This document shows positions 34,757-46,027 of a stretch of DNA of 64,000 bases, in pieces. The DNA comes from Halodesulfovibrio spirochaetisodalis (GTDB taxonomy: Bacteria > Desulfobacterota > Desulfovibrionia > Desulfovibrionales > Desulfovibrionaceae): assembly GCF_001672295.1 (NCBI RefSeq), contig NZ_JXMS01000008.1, positions 55,114 to 119,113 of the forward strand, read 5' to 3'. Below the pieces are notes generated by a model that made no database searches, was not told the origin of the DNA, and saw only the letters and a list, made by a program, of their open reading frames with translations. The position numbers and the translations under genes were made by a program. The stretch's first letter is position 1; the number at the start of each line of letters is the position of its first letter.

Positions 34757-35431
34757 CTATTCTCCTGAAACCTTAACTTTGCGGGCAGGAAACTCATTAA
34801 TCCGGTAACCGCGTTCATATGGTGGAATAAAGTTTCCGCGCTGACTTTCTGCCACACTCAAAATAGAAGATGCATGCATAACATATCTATTATTATAGCT
34901 AAGCCCTACGGATAAAATTATCGCTTTATATTCATCACGGCTCCATAAGCTGGCTCTTCTGCCAGTGGATTTAATACTCTTCCCAGCGCTAAGAGTATCT
35001 GAACCTGCGGAACCGATAAGCTCTGCGGTAGTTCCTATGTAGCCTTTGTCACTCTCTGTAGAAACAGGAAGGGTTACATACGTTAAGTTGATAACATCTT
35101 TTTCCGGCTTTACTGCAACCTGCAATCCGCGACTGATAAGCTCTGTATTCAACAGGCTGTAAAATCCAGTTGCAAATGCTCTGTCATTAAGCGGACGCAT
35201 ATAAATTGGTTTTTCTTCAAGGTCAGGACGATCATCAATCGCGTCCTCAACTCTATCTGCAATTTCAGCAGCCCATACGCTCCAGTCATCCACTGCAACA
35301 AACTGCTTATTAACTACGGGCGACGATGTACGCGCAAATGTAGCTTCCCGTCCTGTCTTCATACAACCAGCGGCTGTTACTGCCAAAGCAACCAAAACTA
35401 CAGTTGCCCATATTCTTTTACTATTATGCAT
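34757..35431 (-). CDS. Lipoprotein of unknown function paired with the FlgO-like gene
   Basis: A 224-residue protein whose signal peptide ends in the lipobox VTAAGC, so the mature protein starts at Cys23 and is lipid-anchored. The body contains IADRVEDAIDDRPDLEEKPIY and a run resembling FlgO/LpoB-type helper domains (FYSLLNTELISRGLQVAV), but I cannot assign a family. Being first in a two-gene unit with a FlgO-like protein suggests a shared outer-membrane role. GAGG lies 5 bases before the ATG. Confidence 0.75.
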   Translation of the reverse strand: MHNSKRIWATVVLVALAVTAAGCMKTGREATFARTSSPVVNKQFVAVDDWSVWAAEIADRVEDAIDDRPDLEEKPIYMRPLNDRAFATGFYSLLNTELISRGLQVAVKPEKDVINLTYVTLPVSTESDKGYIGTTAELIGSAGSDTLSAGKSIKSTGRRASLWSRDEYKAIILSVGLSYNNRYVMHASSILSVAESQRGNFIPPYERGYRINEFPARKVKVSGE

Positions 35432-35531
35432 GTGCGCCTCTTCACGTTAATTTGTACAAAGCGTCCCCGAAGACGTTTTCTACCTACTTTTCGGAAGACC
35501 ACGCAGTATCTTTAAAAAAGTTATAGACCAT

Positions 35532-35562
35532 AAAAAAAGGCCGGAGCGAATGCTCCGGCCTT
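35532..35562 (-). terminator. Terminator of groESL
   Basis: AAGGCCGGAGC pairs with GCTCCGGCCTT across 4 bases, followed by TTTTT on the minus strand, 31 bases after the groEL stop. Confidence 0.93.
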
Positions 35563-35592
35563 GAATAGCTAGATAGCTGACGTGCAGTACGA

Positions 35593-37263
<1,671 letters not shown>

Positions 37264-37280
37264 CTAAAGAGAGGAAAAAA

Positions 37281-37565
37281 TTAAGCGATAATTGCGAGAA
37301 CGTCTTCTTCACGCATTACGAGGAATTCTTCGCCATCGATATTGATTTCGTTACCTGCGTATTTGTTGAAGAGAACAACATCACCAACTTTAACAGTCAT
37401 AGAGATGGTGTTACCATTTTCAACACGGCCCGGGCCAGCAGCAACGATTTCGCCGCGAGAAGGCTTTTCTTTAGCAGTGTCAGGAATGTAGAGACCGCCA
37501 GCAGTCTTCTCTTCAGCTTCAAGGCGTTTTACCAGAACTCGATCGCTCAGTGGCTTCAGATTCAT
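37281..37565 (-). CDS. groES: Co-chaperonin GroES
   Basis: A 94-residue Gro[29 protein letters not shown], mobile-loop region included, through [14 protein letters not shown]. It caps GroEL. The start is ATG 37565 behind GGAGG; the reading from 37667 adds 34 residues foreign to the family. No CIRCE inverted repeat is visible upstream, so control by HrcA is not supported. Confidence 0.98.
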   Translation of the reverse strand: MNLKPLSDRVLVKRLEAEEKTAGGLYIPDTAKEKPSRGEIVAAGPGRVENGNTISMTVKVGDVVLFNKYAGNEINIDGEEFLVMREEDVLAIIA

Positions 37566-38053
37566 AAGTATAAACCTCCAACATAATGTTACTATAAATA
37601 AATTTTCGACCGTCACAGTCACGTGTGCCAGCCTTGTGCTCTGCCTTGTTACTACGCCCAAAAACAAGCCTAGTATCTAAAAAAGCCAAAGCAACCAATT
37701 ACTATTTAAATCAGACCCGACGAAATTTTCCATCGGGGTACATACTTATTCAAAACTGTCAGGGAGTATAAATCGGTTTTCATAATTGAAAAGGGGCTGA
37801 CGTAATTTTTTTTTACTACAAACTATTTTTTAGTGGAAAAACAATTTGTTACGCACTTTATTTTTTCACTCTACAACAATCTTGCTGTATTGCAAAAAAC
37901 ATATCCCCACCGACAAGCATCAGAGTTGTATGACACTCCAAACCGACAAATACGGCAAACAGGAGCACGGCTATAGCGTAAGGACAACAAACTCTCAAGC
38001 ATTAATCGTACAAAGCCAGCTTGTGTCAACGGCTACTGACATAGCCACAGTAA
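37566..38053. other. Intergenic region upstream of groES
   Basis: About 490 AT-rich bases. On the minus strand TTTGAA, then ten bases, then CCCCGAT (around 37730-37760) loosely resembles a sigma32 promoter with a short spacer, and a hairpin CCCGATGG/TCGTCGGG overlaps it. Neither is strong. No gene or CIRCE element seen. Confidence 0.3.
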
Positions 38054-40000
38054 TTATTTTTCGAAACGAGATAGCTCTTCAGCCCGTGCTTCAACTTCTT
38101 CCCACCGCAACATAAGCTCCTCTTGCTCAACAGCCAGTGCCTCGAGGCGGGCTGTTGTTTTTTCAAACTCTTCAGGGCTTGTTGCATACAGCTGTGGGTC
38201 TGCAAGCTTTTCTTCCATAGTAGCCTGCTCCTCTTCCATGCTCTCAAGTTTTACAGGAATTTCTTCCAACTCCTTGCGCAGCATGTCCAATTCGCGCTGT
38301 TCATTATATGATAGTTTTTTGGGCTTATCAGCTGACTTTTTAGATTCGCCTCTTTGTTGAGCCGTTTTTTTTGCTTCCACTTTTTCAGCATCAGCATCCG
38401 GTCGCTGGCGCAGCCAGTCATCATAGCCACCGACATATTCATTAATGACACCATTGCCTTCAAATGCCAGTGTCGATGTGACTACGTTGTTTACAAACGC
38501 ACGGTCGTGGCTGACGATTAACACAGTTCCTGAAAATTCCACTAGCTGCGCTTCAAGCAGCTCCAATGTTTCCACGTCCAGATCGTTTGTCGGTTCGTCC
38601 AGCACAAGAACATTACACGGCTGAGTAAAGAGCTTTGCCAACAACAAACGGTTACGCTCACCACCCGAAAGCGTGTTCACGGTCATATTCATCCGTTCCG
38701 GATCGAACAAGAAATCCTTGAGATACCCGACAACGTGCTTTCGCACACCGCCAATCTCTACCGTGTCATTTCCATCAGCCACGTTATCGCGCACGGATTT
38801 TTCTTCATCCAGCACATTGCGAAGCTGATCGAAATACGCCACTTCAATCTTGGTTCCATCCTTGATGCTTCCCACCTGCGGAGAAAGTTCACCAAGCAAC
38901 AGCCGTAACAAAGTAGTTTTCCCCACACCGTTAGGACCAATTAACGCTACTTTATCCCCACGGGATATGATTGTAGAAAAATCTTTTATTACAGCATTGG
39001 TGGCATCGGGGTAGGTATACGTTACATGCTCAGCTTTTACTACAACCTTGCCGGAACGATCAGCAACCTGCACTGCCATACCCACATTGCCAGAACGCTC
39101 TCTACGTTTGGCACGCTCCTTACGTAAATCCTGTAACGCTCGTACACGTCCCATGTTACGAGTTCGACGCGCTTTTATGCCTTTACGGATCCAAATCTCT
39201 TCTTCTTTGAGTTTCTGATCCATACGGCGCCACTCTTCTTCTTCGGCATGGAGTACTTCTTCTTTGCGCTCCAGAAACGTATCATAATCACAAGACCAGT
39301 CGGCAAGATGCCCCCGATCCAGTTCAACAATCCGGTTAGCAACCTTTCGCAGGAACATTCTATCGTGCGTAATTAATACAAGAGATTTCACATAGCGAAG
39401 CAGAAATTCTTCAAGCCACGTAATGGATTCAACATCCAGATGGTTAGTCGGCTCATCAAGAAGTAATAAGTCCGGCTCTGACGCAAGGGCACGAGCAAGC
39501 ATAGTGCGACGTTTTACTCCGCCTGAAAGAGAGGAGAATTCAACATCCGCATCAAGTTTCAGATGGTTTATTACGGACTGTATCTTCTGATGCAGTTCCC
39601 AGCCACCCTTTTCATCCAGCACTTGCTGTGCCTTGGACATAGCTACCAGCGCTGCATCAGCATCACTGCCAGTATCCAGCTGCACAGACGCATCATGGTA
39701 ACCGGCCAAAGCTTGACCTAATTCTCCGAGCCCTGATGCGACAACACTATATACGTTGCCCGTGATATCTTCTGGCACTTCCTGCGAGAGCATAGCAACC
39801 TTCAAGCCCTGCTGACGCGCTACAACTCCGCTGTCCGGCTTGATATCACCGAACATCAGTTTCATGAAAGTTGACTTGCCAGCGCCGTTACGTCCAAGCA
39901 GACAGACCCGCTGTCCTTCTTCTATCTGCAAGCTTACACCGGACAACAGTTGAGGCCCGCTTAATGTAAGTGAAACATTTTGAATACTTAAAAGTGCCAT
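38054..40000 (-). CDS. uup: ABC-F ATPase, Uup-like
   Basis: A 648-residue ABC-F protein without membrane segments: two ABC domains (Walker A GRNGAGKSTFMKLMFG and GPNGVGKTTLLRLLLG; signatures LSGGVKRR and LSGGERNR; DEPTNHLD and DEPTNDLD), the inter-domain linker, and a C-terminal coiled coil (about 560-648) as in Uup. ABC-F proteins act on ribosomes; Uup also affects transposon excision and branched DNA. The start is ATG 40000 (MALLSIQNV) with GGAG 7 bases upstream; 26 further residues in the ORF are unsupported. It diverges from a small gene starting at 40181. Confidence 0.88.
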   Translation of the reverse strand: MALLSIQNVSLTLSGPQLLSGVSLQIEEGQRVCLLGRNGAGKSTFMKLMFGDIKPDSGVVARQQGLKVAMLSQEVPEDITGNVYSVVASGLGELGQALAGYHDASVQLDTGSDADAALVAMSKAQQVLDEKGGWELHQKIQSVINHLKLDADVEFSSLSGGVKRRTMLARALASEPDLLLLDEPTNHLDVESITWLEEFLLRYVKSLVLITHDRMFLRKVANRIVELDRGHLADWSCDYDTFLERKEEVLHAEEEEWRRMDQKLKEEEIWIRKGIKARRTRNMGRVRALQDLRKERAKRRERSGNVGMAVQVADRSGKVVVKAEHVTYTYPDATNAVIKDFSTIISRGDKVALIGPNGVGKTTLLRLLLGELSPQVGSIKDGTKIEVAYFDQLRNVLDEEKSVRDNVADGNDTVEIGGVRKHVVGYLKDFLFDPERMNMTVNTLSGGERNRLLLAKLFTQPCNVLVLDEPTNDLDVETLELLEAQLVEFSGTVLIVSHDRAFVNNVVTSTLAFEGNGVINEYVGGYDDWLRQRPDADAEKVEAKKTAQQRGESKKSADKPKKLSYNEQRELDMLRKELEEIPVKLESMEEEQATMEEKLADPQLYATSPEEFEKTTARLEALAVEQEELMLRWEEVEARAEELSRFEK

Positions 40001-40180
40001 AATATATCTCCAAACCGAACATGCATAAATTTCAGGTCTGTGTTGTATATGGGCGAGCAATAATTCGCAAGAAAGCAATGGTTACTGATACAGCTCTTGT
40101 CAACGACTTCCGCAGTACCTTGCTCCTTGGAATAATAAGCCGCCAGTGATACCATGCTCATAAATGAAGGGAGCGATATG

Positions 40181-40558
40181 ATGCGAGTAAAACCAATGGG
40201 AGAGCTTATCTCCGTACTATCTGAAGAAGCTGAAAAAGTTGGCAAATTAGAATCGCTTGCCGAAGAGCTGGTACAAGACTCTACCAATCTACAACGATAC
40301 CGTGCTGTCCTTGAAGAAAAAGCTCGTGTTCTTGCCGGACTCGCTCAACGCGCTCGTCCTATCACAAAAAAAATGCCGGAAGAAGACGCAGCTCCTCTCC
40401 AGCACATGCTCAATAAATTTTCCCAAAGCGCTGCAACGTCACTCCGTATCGGGTCACCTTTTTACATGTCTGCCCTGCTTTACCCGCAAGATCATCAACA
40501 AGGACAGCCTAATGATCTTGAAATATTTATTGAGCAGCTCAGGCAAATGCAACAATAA
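40181..40558 (+). CDS. Small helical protein, function unknown
   Basis: I do not recognise this 125-residue protein. It has no signal peptide or membrane segment, and from sequence it is mostly helix: ELISVLSEEAEKVGKLESLA, then LQRYRAVLEEKARVLAGLAQ. The latter part, RIGSPFYMSALLYPQ and NDLEIFIEQLRQM, is better structured. AAGGGAG stands 7 bases before ATG 40181 and 4 before ATG 40178, so the start could be either. It diverges from uup across about 180 bases and ends before a terminator shared with yajQ. Confidence 0.65.
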   Translation: MRVKPMGELISVLSEEAEKVGKLESLAEELVQDSTNLQRYRAVLEEKARVLAGLAQRARPITKKMPEEDAAPLQHMLNKFSQSAATSLRIGSPFYMSALLYPQDHQQGQPNDLEIFIEQLRQMQQ

Positions 40559-40625
40559 TGACACGCCAACTTTGCCACTCTTTACGACGCACCTGTAGAT
40601 TCCCTGATAGGATCACTTAAAAAGT

Positions 40626-40661
40626 AAGGCTGTCCTCCAAAATGAAGGACAGCCTTTTTTT
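40626..40661. terminator. Bidirectional terminator
   Basis: AAGGCTGTCCT pairs with AGGACAGCCTT across 9 bases, then TTTTT. It separates the small plus-strand gene from convergent yajQ. Confidence 0.88.
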
Positions 40662-40688
40662 ACTACTATAATAGAGAGGCTGCGCAAC

Positions 40689-41180
40689 CTAGCTTTTCAT
40701 ATTCACGAACTGAAGTGGAATGCCGTAGTCAGCTTCTTTCAGCATAGCTATCACAGCCTGAAGGTCATCCAACTTCTTACCAGTCACACGCAACTGGTCA
40801 TCCTGAATCTGAGCTTGTACTTTAAGTTTAGACGCCTTGATCTCTTTAACCATTTTTTTAGCAAGATCTTTTTCAATTCCCTCTTTGAGAACAACTTCGC
40901 GCTTAAGTGCACCTTTAGATGTTGGCTCCGAGTCTTTAAATTCAAGTACCTGCGGGTCAACTTTACGACGCAGACAATGTGTTTTGAGCATTTCTGCCAC
41001 AGCTTTCATTTTAAGCTCGTCTGCTGCAAGAATGCTTAAGCGTTTATTGCCCTTATCAAGACTGATCTCAGTAGTTGTCCCACGAAAATCATAACGGGTC
41101 TCAACTTCTTTTTTCACGTTGTTCACAGCGTTATCAAGTTCCTGCAAATCAACTTTATTTACTACGTCAAAAGATGGCAT
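40689..41180 (-). CDS. yajQ: YajQ family nucleotide-binding protein
   Basis: A 163-residue Yaj[36 protein letters not shown], and [20 protein letters not shown]. These two-domain proteins bind nucleotides; in Xanthomonas a homologue binds cyclic di-GMP and modulates transcription. Length and sequence are typical. GGAG precedes the ATG. The DEAD-box helicase gene ends 14 bases upstream, so they are probably one unit. Confidence 0.95.
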   Translation of the reverse strand: MPSFDVVNKVDLQELDNAVNNVKKEVETRYDFRGTTTEISLDKGNKRLSILAADELKMKAVAEMLKTHCLRRKVDPQVLEFKDSEPTSKGALKREVVLKEGIEKDLAKKMVKEIKASKLKVQAQIQDDQLRVTGKKLDDLQAVIAMLKEADYGIPLQFVNMKS

Positions 41181-41194
41181 GGTTATGTCTCCTG

Positions 41195-42637
41195 CTATGG
41201 CTGATTATCATCAGCTTCTTGAAATTTCTTTTGGTCTATTTTCAATTTTTGAAGCTTACGCGGCGTGTGCGGCTGCTTCAAAGCTGTACGAGATGCAGGG
41301 CGCAGATCGAGAACTTCCAACGCAGCCCCTTTTTTCTCGACAGGTTTTGAAATAATTTTTGCTTTGGCTTGCGGACTGCCCGGCACAGCTTGCCGTGCTG
41401 GGCGGTTTCGCGGTGGAGCCTGCTCCGCCCCGAGAACTGTTCCCTTTTGGCGAAAACGCTGCGGGCGCGGTTGCTTTTTCAGTTTTGCAGGCTTTGCTGC
41501 AATGCTGCGCTGTTGAGCATTGTAATCAAAGTCATCCACATAACACTGCCTTAGATCATCCCCAAGCGCACGCTCCAAGGTTTTCATCATAGGCGAGTCT
41601 TCTGCTGTTGCAAACGTAAAGGCACTACCTGTGGCACTCGCTCGTCCCGTTCTACCTATTCGATGTATATAGGTATCCACCGTCGGCGGAAAATCGTAAT
41701 TGATAACATGAGAAACGCAAGAAATATCCAGCCCTCGCGCTGCAATATCTGTAGCCACTAAAATTGAATACTTACCCCGCCGGAATCCGTTAATGGCTTC
41801 CTGCCTTCTTCGCTGCGTCAATTTGCCTTGCAAACAGGTAACATCAAAGCCGGAATTACTGAGCTGCCGCCATAACCGCTTTGCACCATGTCTGGTTCTC
41901 ACAAAGACAATAAGCGACTGAAAGTTCAGAGAACGTAAAATGCTCTTCAACAATGGTGTCTTCAAATGTTGCGCAACCGGATAGATAGCATGAGTTACGG
42001 TTTCAACAGGCGCAATGGAATCAACTTGAATATGCAATGGATTACGCATTGCATCAGTAGCCATAATCTCAAGCTCATGTGGCATGGTCGCAGAAAAAAG
42101 TAAGGTCTGCTCACGCCTTCCAGTCAACTCAAGTATCTGCTTAATGTCATCAATAAAGCCCATGTCCAGCATCATGTCTGCTTCATCAAGCACCAGCATT
42201 CTTACTGCAGACAACGTAACAGCTCCGCGCCGTACCAGATCAAGCAGCCTGCCCGGGCATGCTACTATAATATCCACATCACCCTTCAGTTGTTGACACT
42301 GAGCATGCAGACCAACTCCGCCAAAAACGGTAACACAGCTGAGGTCTGTTTTGCGGATCATCTGCTGAATGTCGGATGAAATTTGTACTGCAAGCTCTCT
42401 GGTGGGAGCTACCACTAAAGCACGTACTCCATCCGCGGGGCTGGTGAGCAGTCTATGCAACATGGGAAGGACAAATGCCAGCGTCTTACCAGTTCCGGTG
42501 CGGGCAAGCCCCAGAAGATCATGCCCTGCTAACGCAGGAGGCACCGCTTCATCCTGTATGGGAGTGGGATCTGTAAACCCTTGAGCAGAAAGTGCGTCAA
42601 ACAACATGGGATGCATGGAAAAATGAGCAAAACTCAC
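41195..42637 (-). CDS. DEAD-box RNA helicase (RhlE-like)
   Basis: A 480-residue DEAD-box helicase with every motif in place: the Q motif ([12 protein letters not shown]), [21 protein letters not shown], and HRIGRTGRA in the second RecA-like domain. After about residue 370 the C-terminal tail is basic and rich in Pro, Gln and Arg, the disordered RNA-binding extension of RhlE-type helicases. It likely remodels rRNA or mRNA. Translation starts at GTG 42637, 7 bases after AAGGA. Confidence 0.95.
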   Translation of the reverse strand: MSFAHFSMHPMLFDALSAQGFTDPTPIQDEAVPPALAGHDLLGLARTGTGKTLAFVLPMLHRLLTSPADGVRALVVAPTRELAVQISSDIQQMIRKTDLSCVTVFGGVGLHAQCQQLKGDVDIIVACPGRLLDLVRRGAVTLSAVRMLVLDEADMMLDMGFIDDIKQILELTGRREQTLLFSATMPHELEIMATDAMRNPLHIQVDSIAPVETVTHAIYPVAQHLKTPLLKSILRSLNFQSLIVFVRTRHGAKRLWRQLSNSGFDVTCLQGKLTQRRRQEAINGFRRGKYSILVATDIAARGLDISCVSHVINYDFPPTVDTYIHRIGRTGRASATGSAFTFATAEDSPMMKTLERALGDDLRQCYVDDFDYNAQQRSIAAKPAKLKKQPRPQRFRQKGTVLGAEQAPPRNRPARQAVPGSPQAKAKIISKPVEKKGAALEVLDLRPASRTALKQPHTPRKLQKLKIDQKKFQEADDNQP

Positions 42638-42846
42638 AGTTCAATCCTTGAAAAAACGATAATGGCAAAAATCTGTACAACCTCGTTATAGTACCCTGCG
42701 CTAGTGTTAAGCGCAATGGTTTACGCAGCTCATGCAGGTAATTTAGTTACGAAAACGCTTTCATGTCATCCGTTTTCTCTGGACACACAATGCTTCAATA
42801 GATAGTCTATAAAAAGATATTAATTACTATTACCACTAAAAAAAAT

Positions 42847-43806
42847 ATGAAAACACTTTTCGAAAAATACTCGCGCACATTTATGCGACATCGTCCTGAC
42901 ATCAGTATTCCCGGCAGCCCAGAACGGTGCATCTCCCGCTTTGTTGCTGAAGATACCACGGGAACTGTATGGCTTGTGGAACAGCTTAAATCCACGCAAA
43001 AAGACTGGCGCTCAATAGTTGGGGAGCTACTGGTACGCCTGCATCAAGAAAACACTCTTCACGTACATGCTCCTGCCACAACAAAAAATAATGAGACCGT
43101 AATCCTTCATGAAGGACTCCCGTATCAAATAACCCCTTTTATAATCGGGACAGATCTTCCCCGTCCTGAGTATTGTGCAGACACAGAGCGTGGTCGAGCA
43201 ATTGGTAACTTTATCCTAAGCCTGCAGGCTGCAGGAGAAAACATACCCATCCCGGAGAACTCTACTCCGCCACTTCCTGAGTATATTGAAGATATTGTGG
43301 GGACAATTAAGCAGCACAGACCAGAGATGATGCCGAGAATCGAGCGCGTTTTACAACATCTTGAAACGTTCTTTACAGAAGAAAGATCAATCCCTGCTGC
43401 TCTCGCACACGGCGACTGTCATCCGTTAAATATCATCTGGAATGAAAATGAGATCGCCGGTGTCATAGACTGGGAATTCACAGGTAAAAAAATTGCTCTG
43501 TATGATGCTGCAAACTGCATAGGTTGCGTTGGAATGGAACACCCAAACTGGCTCATTAACGGTCTAATTCCAGAACTTGTTACAACTATCAGAGCTGGCA
43601 GTAGCATTATTGACGTTCATATTCATCAACTCATTCCGAGTATAGTTGCACTGCGTTTCGCCTGGCTTTCAGAATGGCTACGAAAAAAAGACACGGAGAT
43701 GCAGGAACAAGAATTAGAATACATGCTGCTTCTTGCCACCAGCCAAAAAGAAATTGAGGGGTTCTGGGAACGACACTATTCACATTCGATACAAAGCCAT
43801 ATGTAA
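42847..43806 (+). CDS. Aminoglycoside phosphotransferase-like kinase (APH/choline kinase fold)
   Basis: A 319-residue protein of the APH superfamily: AHGDCHPLNIIWNEN holds the catalytic H-G-D-x-H-x-x-N motif and AGVIDWEFTGKKIALYD the metal-binding IDWE. It is probably a small-molecule kinase, and similarity to homoserine kinase II or choline kinases is as likely as drug resistance. The N-terminal lobe is less conserved. There is no clear SD, only an A-rich run before ATG 42847, so expression may be low or the start later. It is preceded by about 200 bases without a gene and is not in an operon. Confidence 0.82.
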   Translation: MKTLFEKYSRTFMRHRPDISIPGSPERCISRFVAEDTTGTVWLVEQLKSTQKDWRSIVGELLVRLHQENTLHVHAPATTKNNETVILHEGLPYQITPFIIGTDLPRPEYCADTERGRAIGNFILSLQAAGENIPIPENSTPPLPEYIEDIVGTIKQHRPEMMPRIERVLQHLETFFTEERSIPAALAHGDCHPLNIIWNENEIAGVIDWEFTGKKIALYDAANCIGCVGMEHPNWLINGLIPELVTTIRAGSSIIDVHIHQLIPSIVALRFAWLSEWLRKKDTEMQEQELEYMLLLATSQKEIEGFWERHYSHSIQSHM

Positions 43807-43938
43807 TTAAGACCTCATAGCCTCTACAATAAAGGGCAGTACCAAGAAGGGGCATTTACTCTTTTTATCCCTTGAATCATCCCTATTTCTCCAAGCCATA
43901 TGCTAGAGTACGAGAGTACACCCACAAGGAGAGCAACT

Positions 43939-44547
43939 ATGTTTCGATATAAGCCATCAATTTTGACATTGTTACTGGCCGGAGTCCTGTTAAATTTCTC
44001 TACACAAGCCAGCGCTGCTCCCCAAGCTACTGCAATTTTTGCAGGTGGCTGCTTCTGGTGTATGCAACCTGCCTTTGACAAAGTTCCGGGTGTAACCAAA
44101 ACCATTGTCGGCTACACAGGCGGAACAACACAAAATCCAACATATGAGCAGGTAAGCACCGGAACAACAGGACACTTTGAAGCAATCAAAGTCATCTACG
44201 ACCCTAAAAAAGTTTCGTACGAAAAACTTTTGGATGTGTACTGGCACAACATTGATCCGTTTGATACCAACGGGCAGTTTTGCGATATAGGCTCAACATA
44301 CCGAAGTGCAATTTTTTATGAAAATTCTGCGCAAGAAATGCTGGCTGATTCCACAAAAAACGATGTTGAAAAACGATTCAAGCGTTCTGTTGCAACCAAG
44401 GTTCTCAAAGCTGGAGCTTTTTGGCCGGCAGAAGACTATCATCAGGATTACTACATGAAAAATCCGGTTCGCTATAAATTCTATCGATACCGGTGTGGTA
44501 GAGATGCCCGGCTGAAAAATGTGTGGGGCGACGAGTACAAACATTAA
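43939..44547 (+). CDS. msrA: Periplasmic peptide-methionine (S)-S-oxide reductase MsrA
   Basis: A 202-residue MsrA with a signal peptide (ILTLLLAGVLLNFSTQASA, cut near APQ), so it works in the periplasm, unlike most MsrA. The catalytic motif is AGGCFWCMQPAF; possible resolving Cys are in GQFCDIGS and YRYRCGRD. It reduces methionine-S-sulfoxide in oxidised proteins. The start is ATG 43939, 7 bases after AAGGAG; an ATG at 43900 lies 39 bases upstream without an SD. No msrB or electron donor is beside it. Confidence 0.93.
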   Translation: MFRYKPSILTLLLAGVLLNFSTQASAAPQATAIFAGGCFWCMQPAFDKVPGVTKTIVGYTGGTTQNPTYEQVSTGTTGHFEAIKVIYDPKKVSYEKLLDVYWHNIDPFDTNGQFCDIGSTYRSAIFYENSAQEMLADSTKNDVEKRFKRSVATKVLKAGAFWPAEDYHQDYYMKNPVRYKFYRYRCGRDARLKNVWGDEYKH

Positions 44548-44560
44548 TTAAGCATCATTT

Positions 44561-44592
44561 AAGCCGCTCTTCATCCAGAGCGGCTTTTTTTT
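44561..44592 (+). terminator. Terminator of msrA
   Basis: AAGCCGCTCT pairs with AGAGCGGCTT across 6 bases, followed by T8, 13 bases after the stop. Confidence 0.93.
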
Positions 44593-44617
44593 GATACCAA
44601 ACGATAAAATACGAATC

Positions 44618-44649
44618 AAAAAAAAGCCGGAGATAGTATCTCCGGCTTT
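44618..44649 (-). terminator. Terminator of the NYN-LOTUS gene
   Basis: On the minus strand AAAGCCGGAGATA pairs with TATCTCCGGCTTT, then TTTTT. It lies 8 bases after the NYN gene stop. Confidence 0.93.
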
Positions 44650-44657
44650 CCTAAGAG

Positions 44658-45935
44658 CTATTCTTTTTCTTGTCTGAATGACATCCATTCATACAAGAGA
44701 CTGATTTCTTCACCACGCAAATCGAACTGTGTCCGACTGCATAAGTCCTTAACATTACGCATAAATGCTTTTTTAACCTCGTCCAGATCCACCACATCCT
44801 GTTCAGAAAGCGGGTAACCACCACGAGAGATGCCTACAAGAACGAAGTTTACGTGCGCTCTGCCAACCGGCACGCCTGCTTCTACACACTTATCGCGGAC
44901 ATTGCGCGATGTATTTGTGAGGAAAAAGCCGTTCTCGTTCACTTCATCTACAATAAATTCTAACAACTGATTGTAGTGAACAGGCATCAACAATGGAACA
45001 TCTGTAAGACGATGCACCCTGAGAGCAAAGTCAAAGAGTTCCGGATATTGTGTTTTAAATTCTGCCCTGACACTTGTTTCTTCCGGCTCATCATGCCGTC
45101 CCGGATCATATACATATCCCGGCACAACATTAGAAATTTCCAATTCGCCAAGTTCAAGCGCCTCTAAAAATTCACGGAATCTTCCGTAGCCGAACCAATC
45201 ATGCCCTGCGTCCAGCTCTTTCTGAAGATTATGGGACAACTGTGCCAACGGCACCGGGGACGAAGACTCCTGCACCATACTTTTAACGACATCTGCTCCA
45301 CGATCGAGCATGTCAGCGTCAGTGCCGGTACTATCCTCTTCAGAAGTCTGGGTCTGAGCCGGATAGTCTTCAAGTCCTTTTTCTTCAAGAGCCTGCTGTA
45401 CAAACCAGTCTTCGCGGATACGCCAAGAACTAGCTGCAGTATACGCCGGAGAGGCATATCCTACAGAAAGTACCAGTGTTCTTCGCGCATGCTCCTGCAG
45501 CCTGATCAGGAGCGGAGTAAAGTCCGCATCACCGGAAAGTATGATAAATTCATCAAAATGTGTTTTATGGCTCAATGTATCCATTGCATCCATAACAAGA
45601 TGGATATCCGCACTGGTCTTACCTTGATTAGTAAGCGGCGGACAGTCAATCACGTTAAATGCTGCGCGGATAAAAAAGGGCCTGTATTGATGGTAACAGT
45701 GCGGATTGAGATAACAACAACGCATTAAAATACGACGGCGAACTCCATCACCGTACAACATCCGTACTGCATGAGTTTCCAACCACTTAAGCCAGCGCTG
45801 GGGGTTAGTTGCAAACACATGAGCCGCTGAAGGTTCTATCTCTTCCAAGCGCGTGTATATATTGTCGAAATCGACGAATAAAGCGCTATACACCTCCTCA
45901 AATCCATACTGATTTCGAAAACCTCTTCGATCCAT
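44658..45935 (-). CDS. NYN-domain RNase-like protein with LOTUS/OST-HTH domain
   Basis: A 425-residue protein. Residues about 15-180 form a NYN (PIN-like) domain with acidic residues at the expected places: ALFVDFDNIYTRL, TSADIHLVMDAM and IILSGDADFTPLLIRL. An acidic linker (about 190-225) leads to an OST-HTH/LOTUS-type segment, PVPLAQLSHNLQKELDAG then FGYGRFREFLEALE, and a second winged-helix-like segment near residues 325-400. NYN domains cut RNA; bacterial LOTUS domains have been reported to bind RNA, especially G-rich RNA. Targets here are unknown. GAGG lies 5 bases before the ATG. It is downstream of uvrA, 92 bases away, and probably shares its transcript or has its own promoter. Confidence 0.82.
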   Translation of the reverse strand: MDRRGFRNQYGFEEVYSALFVDFDNIYTRLEEIEPSAAHVFATNPQRWLKWLETHAVRMLYGDGVRRRILMRCCYLNPHCYHQYRPFFIRAAFNVIDCPPLTNQGKTSADIHLVMDAMDTLSHKTHFDEFIILSGDADFTPLLIRLQEHARRTLVLSVGYASPAYTAASSWRIREDWFVQQALEEKGLEDYPAQTQTSEEDSTGTDADMLDRGADVVKSMVQESSSPVPLAQLSHNLQKELDAGHDWFGYGRFREFLEALELGELEISNVVPGYVYDPGRHDEPEETSVRAEFKTQYPELFDFALRVHRLTDVPLLMPVHYNQLLEFIVDEVNENGFFLTNTSRNVRDKCVEAGVPVGRAHVNFVLVGISRGGYPLSEQDVVDLDEVKKAFMRNVKDLCSRTQFDLRGEEISLLYEWMSFRQEKE

Positions 45936-46027
45936 ATTTTCCTCATTACGGATAGAAATAACAAATCAGATTATAAAAGCATAACTCTAGTACTTATAGT
46001 GATACCTGCCGAGCATAGAAATAGCAA

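Noticed and set aside
37566..37760. CIRCE element upstream of groES
   Set aside because: I looked for TTAGCACTC-N9-GAGTGCTAA and found no such inverted repeat.
42847..43806. Calling the APH-like kinase an aminoglycoside resistance gene
   Set aside because: The fold is shared with choline, homoserine and other small-molecule kinases, and there is no resistance context.
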